DNA of 64,000 bases from Adiantum capillus-veneris (Eukaryota > Streptophyta > Polypodiopsida > Polypodiales > Pteridaceae). The stretch lies in the NCBI GenBank assembly GCA_014529385.2, contig CM043945.1, positions 148,138,241 through 148,202,240 on the forward strand. The letters are read 5' to 3'. The notes beneath the pieces are model-generated. The model saw only the letters and a list, made by a program, of their open reading frames with translations, made no database searches and had not been told where the DNA came from. Each line of letters begins with the position of its first letter. Within the stretch, counting starts at the first letter, position 1. Positions 56,803-64,000 of the stretch are shown here, piece after piece. A program made the position numbers and the translations under genes.

Positions 56803-57716
56803 TCTATGTGGAGTGGATAAACAGACAGTCTCTCTCCTCTCACTCTATCGGTGTGTTCCCTGTCTCGGCCAAGTGGATTGTCTAAGCCGAGTGGTGCCCC
56901 ATAGCGTGTGTGTGTATCTTCCCAAGAGTGTGTGTCGGGTTGTTATAGAGGCGTTCTGTGTGTTTCCATCCCGCTCACATTCTTTGGTGCCCCCACGGAG
57001 GATCTTCTTCGAGTACCTTCTGCTTCGGGCTTCAAGCTTCGAGATTCGGGATTACAGGTTGCAGAATACAAGTTACAGGTTACAGGGACAGGTACAGGTA
57101 AACGTGATTCACACCGGTACAGGTAGCTGGAGTACAGTGATATACTAGCAGTGGTGTCACTTGCAGTTGTTGTGGGTATGCATCATTTGGCACCTGTTTG
57201 AGCGCATTGTCTGCTGGATTGTACGTTACTTGTGGAAACTGCCATTGTACGTCTTTGTGGATCCATATTTGGTTTTATTTCATAGTCCCAGCCATTTCTC
57301 AGACTTGGTCTAGAAGATAGTCATTTCTGAGACTTGACTATACGCGATTTGCATTAGCCTTCGTGTGAGGATCGATAGCGTGAGGTTTTACTGAGCTGGG
57401 GGATTCTCAAATGTGGAGATCCTTTCAGTGATACAGGTAGCTGGAGCACCCTTTTCGTGACCTCGCCATAGGCTATGTACTAGTGAGTCCTATTTGATGC
57501 TCGGGTTCTATTGTTCACAGTTTATGCATACATATACAGTCTATATTTTGGGTTCTTACTGCTCTACTTCTGGGGAAACTCTGTCAAAATTTTTTCAAAT
57601 TGTGATGGCTGGTTTTTTGGTCTTTTGAGCCATTTATGCTGTTATGCTGCTAAAATTTTGGCAAAATCAGAGGATAAGACAGGTGTGCTTTCTTGGGAGC
57701 TTCATGGTTGGCTTTA
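55986..57716 (+). other. Probable 5' LTR and leader of gypsy element D
   Basis: DNA preceding the D small ORF and gag. It contains (TG)n at 56,769-56,801 and ACAGGT-rich short repeats at about 57,050-57,130. No boundary can be set because the 3' LTR lies beyond the window. Confidence 0.4.
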
Positions 57717-57935
57717 ATGGATGATCAAAATGGACCTCAATTCACTCCTTTTCATTTAACTCAAAGAATCCAGATAAATGTTCATGTGTCCAGGAAGATT
57801 TTTTTCCAGCAGCGCATAGTCTTTATGTTCGGGCCAAGAAGATTAAGGGAGATACTGGAATGTCCTTTACCTGTTGTAATTCCAATGATCAACTACGAAA
57901 ACTCATTTGATGTGCATGTGTTTGTCCTTATCTGA
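57717..57935 (+). CDS. Small protein upstream of gag in element D (72 aa), same family as LTR small proteins of A
   Basis: ATG at 57,717; ends at TGA 57,935, 103 bp before the D gag ATG. It aligns end to end without gaps with the 72-aa ORF at 3,239: FH at 12-13, I-x-INV, SRKI, FQQRIVF, FGPxRLxEIL, P-x-P, IxY, SFDV, V and L. Codons for identical residues often differ (SRK: AGC CGT AAA against TCC AGG AAG; QQR: CAA CAA CGT against CAG CAG CGC). That pattern signals coding constraint. It remains open although gag and pol of D are full of frameshifts and stops. Function unknown. Confidence 0.7.
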   Translation: MDDQNGPQFTPFHLTQRIQINVHVSRKIFFQQRIVFMFGPRRLREILECPLPVVIPMINYENSFDVHVFVLI

Positions 57936-58038
57936 AGTTGAGCTCCATTGAAGTTTCTGGGAATTGCGTCAGTCAAAAGTTTTGGGTTCTTGCACGTGCG
58001 TTCGAAGAGGTTCTCAAAGCATCGTAGCTTGGGTAGCC

Positions 58039-58763
58039 ATGGCTTTCTCTTATCCGGAGTTTCATGCAAGAAGTGATGAAGATGTAGAAGACTTTTTAGA
58101 AAAGATGGAGGTTGCCCGTATTAGCAACCAGATTCATGACCCGACGCAGATTTTACGTCTTCTCCAAATCTGTTTGAAGAGTGATGCACGAGTTTGGTCC
58201 AAAGCATTTGAAGAGGAGTTGCGTGGGGTGGTCCACCCGTAAGATTGAGTTGGGACAATCTAAGGCATGGATTGGAAGTGGAGTTCCTGAAGATAGAAGA
58301 TCCTGACAAAGTGTAGCAAGAAGTACAAGGTTTGGTGCAGAAGGAAGGTGAGCCAGTAGATGCGTACATATGTAAGTTCTCATTGGCATGGGAGAGGATG
58401 TGCAAGGCCTTAGCACCATAGGTACCCCCGCCTGACATGATAAAGAAGGACAGGGTCTTGGCTGGTCTTTGGGAGAATATACGTTGGAGAGTGGAGCTAA
58501 AGAAGCCTAGGACATATGAAGATGCATTGGAGGTAGCAAGGAACAAAGAGTGGAAGCTGAGGAAAATGGGCCAGCTGAGAGTGCAGTCTTTGCCCATGAG
58601 TTCTGAATTTCAACCTATGGATTCTTCGCAAGGTCGGGTTCATCATGAACTAGTGGTTTCTGTTACTCCTCAGGTTATGCCAACAGTGGTCACTATAGGA
58701 GTGCAAGATGATGGGCTAAGGCAAGACATGAGGCAAGTGGTAGATTTAGGAATCTCAGCCTAA
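58039..58763 (+). pseudogene. Element D gag, frameshifted
   Basis: ATG 58,039 in MAFSYPEFHARSDEDVEDFL, then MEVARISNQIHDPTQILRLLQICLKSDA (in parts) up to a frame change near 58,240. It resumes as LEVEFLKIEDPDKV, QKEGEPVDAYI, KFSLAWERM and YEDALEVARNKEWKLRKMGQ with stops near 58,313 and 58,420. This is a Ty3-type Retrotrans_gag capsid. The knuckle lies in a third frame further on. Confidence 0.8.
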
Positions 58764-58765
58764 AC

Positions 58766-60850
58766 ATGCTTGGTCAAGTGGGAAATAATCGAGGTCGAGG
58801 GAGGTTTGAAAATCAACCAAGAGGTGAAGAAAGGCCTAGGAATGGTGTTGGACAAAGCAATGGTAGGTACTGGAGGCAGACGCCCACATGTTATAATTGT
58901 GGAGAGTTGGGTCACATCAGCCCGCAATGTGATAAGCCACCAAGGATGGGGGGAGACATGTATCCATTGCCAAGAAAGGTGCTAACTAGGTCAAATGATT
59001 ATGGAATCGAAATTAAAGGAGATGAAGGAACCAGTGGATTAACCCAAGAGGAAAAGGGAAAGACAAAAGTGTTAAGTGTAGTCACCTTGGAGAAGGCATC
59101 AAAGCTAGAGGATACATTAGTGATGCCTATTGGGAAGAGGACCACAGAGGACAAGGAAGGAAGAAGTGCTCCAGGTCCTAGTAAGAAGAAAGGAAAGATC
59201 CATGAAGGCGAGGATGTCAAGGCCAAGAGGAAAAGGAGAGCTCGTTGCAAGTTTCATGTTTCAGATTTTCCACTAGGGGATAGGCAATTAAGCTATGACT
59301 TGAAGGAGGATCTAACAAGCAGGAAAGCACATGTTACTTTTGGGCAGCTTATAGAGATGGTGCCTAAGCTGAAGCGACAGTGGAAGAGGATGGTTAACCC
59401 AATGGAGAAAGAACCAGAGAGAGGTTCAATGAAGGTGTTGGCGATGGATGAGCTACCAGACATTTGTCTAATAGTAGATGTGTGGCACAAAAGAAAAAAT
59501 TTGGGACAAGGTTATGTGGATGGTGGAGCCCAAATATGCGTCATAACACACTCATGCGTTGAGAAGATGGGTCTTACAGTGACTGGGGTGTCAGGCTTCC
59601 GGATCAGATTGGCAAACCATCAGAAAGTAAAATGTTTGGGTGTTGTAAAGAGCTTAGAGGTGGAGGCGTATGATGCAAAGGCACTGGTTGATTTTCATGT
59701 GATTCCAGCGGGGTTGGGAGCATATCCTATTATATTGGGTAGACCATGGTTACGTGCAGTAGGAGCTGTTCAACATTGGCGACATGGTACGATTAGCCTC
59801 TATGGAAAGACAGGTGCCAAGAAGCTATATAATATGGATACAAGGAAACGATTGGAAGAGCTTTATGAAGATGAGGATGGGTCTAGTGATGAAGACTATT
59901 CCACAGTGTCTGATGAGGACAGTGATAGTACTACCAGCAGTGATGAGGATGCTGATGTTGCATTTCTTTTGATGGACAAAGGAATCCAGGAGTCTGGTGT
60001 AGTCGCATTTGCAAATGAGGTTGAAGATGAAAGTGAAGGGCCTTATGAAGTGATTGAAGGGCTGATGCAAACCAAGGTTAAGTTGTCAAAGAAGCAGGAA
60101 TTGATGACACAAATGATCAGTGAAGACCTCTCAGCCATGGAGAAGGAGATATATTTGAACATGCTGGCTAGTTTTCCTGATTTGTTCATTACTTCATATG
60201 AAGAGATCAGAGGGTTCAGGGGCAAAGAGATGCATATAGAGCTGAAAGAAGGTGCTAAGCTAGTGTGGCAAAGGCTAAGAAGGATGGGTCAAGAGCAGAT
60301 GGCAGCATTGCGGGAAGAGGTGGACAAGTTATTGAAGGCAGGGTTCATAGTCCCTGTGGATACCACAGAATGGGTGAGTCCAGTAGTAGTCAGTCCAAAG
60401 AAGGATGGGAAGTGGAGGATTTGTGTAGATTATTAACCCTTAAACACAGCCACTAAGAAGAACCCATATCCTCTTCCATTCATTGATCGGATCTTGGATT
60501 CAGTGGCAGGTTATGAGAGGTATAGTGTGTGTGATGGTTTTTCAGGCTATTTTCAATTGAAGATTGCTCTTAAAGATCGCACAAAGACAGCTTTTATTAC
60601 GCCATGGGGCTGCTATTGTTACACGGTATTGCCATTTGGGTTGTCAAATGGACCATCTTTCTATCAAGAGAGGGCAAATTGGGTATTGGAACCATTCATT
60701 GGTAGTTGTGTTAAAGCTTTTATGGACGACTTCTGTGTCTACAGCAATAGGGCTGAACACCATGAGAAGTTGCACATGGTATTGGCTCGATATGATGAAT
60801 GTGGAGGACAACTAAATCCAAAGAAATGTCATCTAGCACAGCCAAGGGTG
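58766..60850 (+). pseudogene. Element D zinc knuckle, protease and reverse transcriptase start
   Basis: CYNCGELGHISPQC knuckle near 58,887, a K/E-rich linker, protease YVDGGAQICVI with IILGRPWL (about 59,515-59,760), an acidic D/E/S stretch, then RT: SPVVVSPKKDGKWRICVDY, stop TAA at 60,434, PLNTATKKNPYPLPFID, motif A VCDGFSGYFQ, TAFITPWGCYCYTVLPFGLS and catalytic FMDDFCVYS near 60,720. The ITPWG...PFGL wording fits the plant Athila/Tat side of Ty3/gypsy. A frameshift occurs near 60,847 (after KKCHLA). Confidence 0.85.
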
Positions 60851-61563
60851 AGTTATTGGGCCACATGGTGTCAGAAAATGGCATTGAGGCTGATCCAGAT
60901 AAGGTTAAGTCTATTATTCTTCTTCCATCACCTACGAGTACGAAGCAATTGGCAACCTTTATTCACAAAGTGAAGTACATGGCACGGTTTATTCCATTGT
61001 CTTCGCAGCTTCTTTATCCATTACAGCAAGTGGCAAAGCATGATCCATTGCAATGGGATGACAAGTGTGAAGAAGTGTTTCAAGAGGTGAAAGAGGTGTT
61101 AGGGGGGTTGTCAGCCATGCAGGCTCCTGATTGGGAGAAAGTGTTTTATGTAAATCCATCAGTAGGGGATGATGCCATTGGAGCCATGCTATTGCAAAAG
61201 GGGAAGGGCAACCATTATATGAGGCGAGTGTATTGTGCAAGCCGAGTGAAGTTGGTAGCAGAGAGAAAGTTCTCGGAAGTAGAGCTAGTGATGGCCAGTG
61301 TAATATTTGCTTGTCGACGATTTCGTCATTACTTGCTACCACGACCTTTTGTTTTCTTGACGAGTTATGCCTTTTTGCCACAGTTAATTAATGGTACTAA
61401 CATGTCAAATGTGGTGAAGAAATGGGTAATTGAGCTGCAAGAGTTTGAGTTCTCTTTTCTAGTGGAAGACAGTACAAGGGCTACCCTAGCTGATTTGTTG
61501 ACCTACAACAAGGAGAATCCCCTTATTGTTAAGGAAGAGGTGGTGAGAAAGGTAGTTGAATAA
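60851..61563 (+). pseudogene. Element D RT end and Ty3 RNase H
   Basis: After the frameshift: LLGHMVSENGIEADPDKV, STKQLATFI, YMARFIP, QWDDKCEEVFQEVK, then the Ty3 RNase H-like part FYVNPSVGDDAIGAMLLQK, YCASRVKL, SEVELVMASVIFACRRFRHYLL and WVIELQEFEF. In FYVNPS the usual catalytic D of the first motif appears as N. TAA at 61,561. Confidence 0.8.
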
Positions 61564-61976
61564 GTGCCACAGATCAGCAATGCACATGTGTTGTTCTTTG
61601 ATGGTTCATACAGAAAGATCCATGATGCATCTTTAGGGGGTATAGCACTTTATGATCCAGAGGGGAAGCTAGTATGCAAGAGGGGGTTCAAATTGGATGC
61701 TCATAGTAACAATGAGGCTGAATATGCTACTCTGGAAGCCGGATTACACATTTGTTTGAAGCATGGGGTTCGAAGGTTGAGCATAAAAGGTGATGCCTTG
61801 TTAGTGGTGAAGCAAGTGCTGGGTGTGTGGAAGAGCAAGAACAGCTCATTGAAGGAAATGTGTTTCAGAATTAAAGGGCTGTTAAAAAATTTTGAAGCAT
61901 GGAGCATCAGACACATTGAACGTGCTCTAAATGGAGAGGCACATGAAGCAGCTCAAAGCATGATTGGGGAGTTATT
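61564..61976 (+). pseudogene. Element D second, archaeal-type RNase H
   Basis: Same frame after the TAA: LFFDGSYRK, GGIALYDPEGKL, NNEAEYATLEAGL, LSIKGDALLVVKQVLGVW and RALNGEAHEAA. The D...E...D pattern and NNEAEY wording match the additional type-I (archaeal) RNase H found in Tat-lineage plant elements. In the last motif the usual ADxLA-type aspartate is replaced (AHEAA). The reading is interrupted by a solo LTR at 61,977 and continues in frame at 62,732. Confidence 0.78.
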
Positions 61977-62731
61977 TGTTAGGAAATAAGACGTAGCTAA
62001 ATAGATAATTGAGTAGATTACTTAATGGAGAGAGACAGATTTATATACACGAGATTATAGAGTAGAGAGAGAGAGAGAGAGAGTACACACGATATACGTG
62101 ATTCACCCAATGTGGGCTACGTCCACGGGAAAGCAGCCACTCAATGGCTTTAGTACTTCAAAACAAGAAGTAGTTTACAAAGGGATTATACCCTTAATAG
62201 AGCTCCCGCCTTGCTTCACTCTCACCACCTCACACTCACCTTGTTGCATCAACTTCACACTATGAAATGTGTGTAGAAATGGCCTCCTTTTATAGGCCAA
62301 AAGGGCTGCCCTCTCTTATGAGAGACAGCCATGTGTAGCCGCCCTTGTGCGAATAAGTCTAAATCAGACCCTCCAATCCGCCCATGTGTGGCCGCCCTTG
62401 AGAAGACAAGTCCGCTTTTGAATTCGGCTACCGGCCACCGGCCATTGACTTCCGACCACCGGCCAACCGATCGGTTGTTTTCCGACCACTTTCCGGCCGC
62501 CGTCCGGCCATAATATTCCGGCGAAAAAGAATATTCCGGCGAAAAAAAAGTCTCGGGGGTCTCCGTCCCCAAGGCCTTTAAAGTTGCCCCTGATTCTTGT
62601 CCGTGAAAACTTTGGTTTCCGGTGAGTGATTTTCCTTCACGCACGATGGCTTCTCCTCATAATGGGGGCCTTACAAATGTGTGCTTTTACCACAGAAAAT
62701 TACAAGGGTAAATCAGGCTCCATACTTAACA
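61977..62731 (-). repeat. Solo LTR of family C (LTR 5)
   Basis: 755 bp, TGTTAGG...CTTAACA on plus, flanked by the perfect duplication TTATT (61,972-61,976 and 62,732-62,736). No internal region remains, so it is a product of LTR-LTR recombination. It has a shorter minisatellite (about 62,424-62,490) than the other copies and an extra GAATATTCCGGCGAAAA-type segment near 62,530. Confidence 0.95.
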
Positions 62732-64000
62732 TTATTTGTGTTGAGGACCACTTTACCTCTTTATCATGGCCGGGAAAGTTTGGCTCAAGAAGAGGAGTTT
62801 TTGCTAACAAGAATCATTCCAAAGGACATTCAAAAGTCTAAGAAGTATGGTTTTGTGCATAGAGCATACAGGTACAAATTGATTGGTGATGTCTTGTACA
62901 TGAAAGGGGTTGATCTTGTGTTGAGACATGTACCTTGGTGGGAGGAGCTTTACAGAGTGTTGGAAGAGAATCATGAAGGCGCATGTGGCGGCCATTTTGC
63001 TCTAAAGATCACCTTGCATAAGATCTTGCAAGAGGGGTATGTATGGCCTAGTTTGCACAAGGATGTTCACCATTGGTGTAGGTCTTGCAATAGGTGTCAA
63101 GCATTTGGGAAGAGAGTGTTGAAGCCAGAGCTACGAGAAACCATTTTGGCGTTTGATGTGTTTGAAAAGTGGGGAATTGATGCAATAGGCCCGTTACCTA
63201 TCACAAGCAGGGGCAAAAGCTATATTTTGACTGCAGTGGACTATCTCTCTAGATGGACAGAGGCTATAGCTGTAAAACAGATCACTGCAAAGGATGTGGC
63301 AAAATTTGTGTATGATGAAATATGTTGCAAGTTTGGGGTGCCACTAGAGTTACTTTCAGATAAGGGGCCAGGATTTAGAGCTAAGCTGCTAGATTTTTTG
63401 TGCACAAAGATGAAGATTAGGCATCAACATACCACTCCTTATTACCCACAGTGTAATGGCTTAAATGAAAGATTCAATGGTGAGTTGGTACAAATTCTTT
63501 CGAAAGTGACAGAGCACCAAGGAAAGAATTGGGATTTAGAATTGCCTAGTGCATTATGGGCTTACCGTACTTCGGTGAAGACATGTACAGGGTTTACTCC
63601 ATTTCATTTGGTGTATGAAAAGGAAGCACTATTGCCTGTGGAGGTAGAGTTGCCTGCAGTGAAGATGTTAGAGAAGTTGCTTGGGCCGCCTAGTGATGCA
63701 TTCAAAGAGAGGCTGTTACAGTTACAAGAGGTTCAGCTGGATAGGATGAGTGCATTGGAACATTATGGGCAGATGCAGGATAAGGCTTTGGTAAAGATAA
63801 ATGAAAAGGTCAAAAGTAAGGGTATCAAGAAGCATGACTTGGTTTTGCGCTACAATAGTAAGTTGGACAACACCTTCCAAAAGAAGTTTCAATTAAGTGG
63901 GGAGGCCCTTTCAAGGTAGTGGAGTGTTCCCGAATGGTACATATAAGTTGGCTAATCTGGATGGGGTTCTACATAAGTCAAGGGTAAATGGATTGCGTCT
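62732..64000 (+). pseudogene. Element D integrase
   Basis: Continues in frame from the RNase H after removal of the solo LTR (LFVLRTTLPLYHG). Zinc finger: ENHEGACGGHFALK, YVWPSLHKDVHHWCRSCNRCQ (in parts, HHCC). Core: WGIDAIGPLPI, LLSDKGPGFRA and CNGLNERFNGEL supply D, D and E. Then LPSALWAYRTS, GFTPFHLVYEKEALLPVE and LVLRYNSKLDNTF. Frameshifts near 63,905 and 63,925 break the final WGGPFKVVE and GTYKLANLDG region. The element runs off the window. Confidence 0.88.

Overview
This is nuclear DNA from a land plant. The evidence is plant-type Ty1/copia and Ty3/gypsy LTR retrotransposons, a LINE, tRNA-derived SINEs, GT-AG introns and a decayed pentatricopeptide-repeat (PPR) gene whose repeat style I associate with ferns and other seed-free plants. 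A fern is my best guess, with low certainty. There are no bacterial operons, rRNA genes or CRISPR arrays. Almost everything is mobile DNA in nested insertions, and most coding regions carry stops or frameshifts.

Left third. 1-11,891 is a tandem Ty3/gypsy array (family A: truncated internal region, 2-kb LTR, full internal region, LTR; 8,051-bp period). It sits inside a decayed copia element (11,892-13,018), which itself sits inside a minus-strand gypsy gag (13,025-13,703). A second gypsy pol fragment (14,464-15,245) and 2.3 kb of LTR-like DNA follow. Next comes a minus-strand block (17,590-22,986) in which a copia polyprotein is joined to an unidentified coding region ending in a polypurine tract and an LTR.

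Middle. 22,987-33,594 is one copia element (family C) split by a nearly identical element in opposite orientation (25,674-31,272), with a perfect 5-bp target duplication GGCCT. A LINE fragment follows (34,360-36,250, minus). 36,300-42,300 looks like a two-gene DNA transposon: a spliced plus-strand gene with an intact 411-aa reading frame meets a minus-strand DDE-like transposase tail to tail, among many palindromic CCACTTT/AGTGG repeats and a perfect 73-bp hairpin. Then come a gag-only LTR element (42,950-47,239, minus) and a decayed copia with its LTR (47,290-49,828, minus).

Right third. A PPR pseudogene, a spliced gene fragment of unknown function, tandem repeats, SINE- and LTR-like pieces, and from about 56 kb to the window end a decayed Ty3/gypsy element (D) with two RNase H domains, interrupted by a solo family-C LTR with a TTATT target duplication.

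The most interesting signal is a small-protein family of about 70 aa encoded just upstream of gag in two otherwise different gypsy elements. Family A LTRs carry two tandem, diverged copies overlapping by ATGA. Element D carries one copy of exactly the same length (72 aa). The protein is conserved while many codons differ synonymously, so it looks like a selected coding sequence that is not gag, pol or a recognised env.
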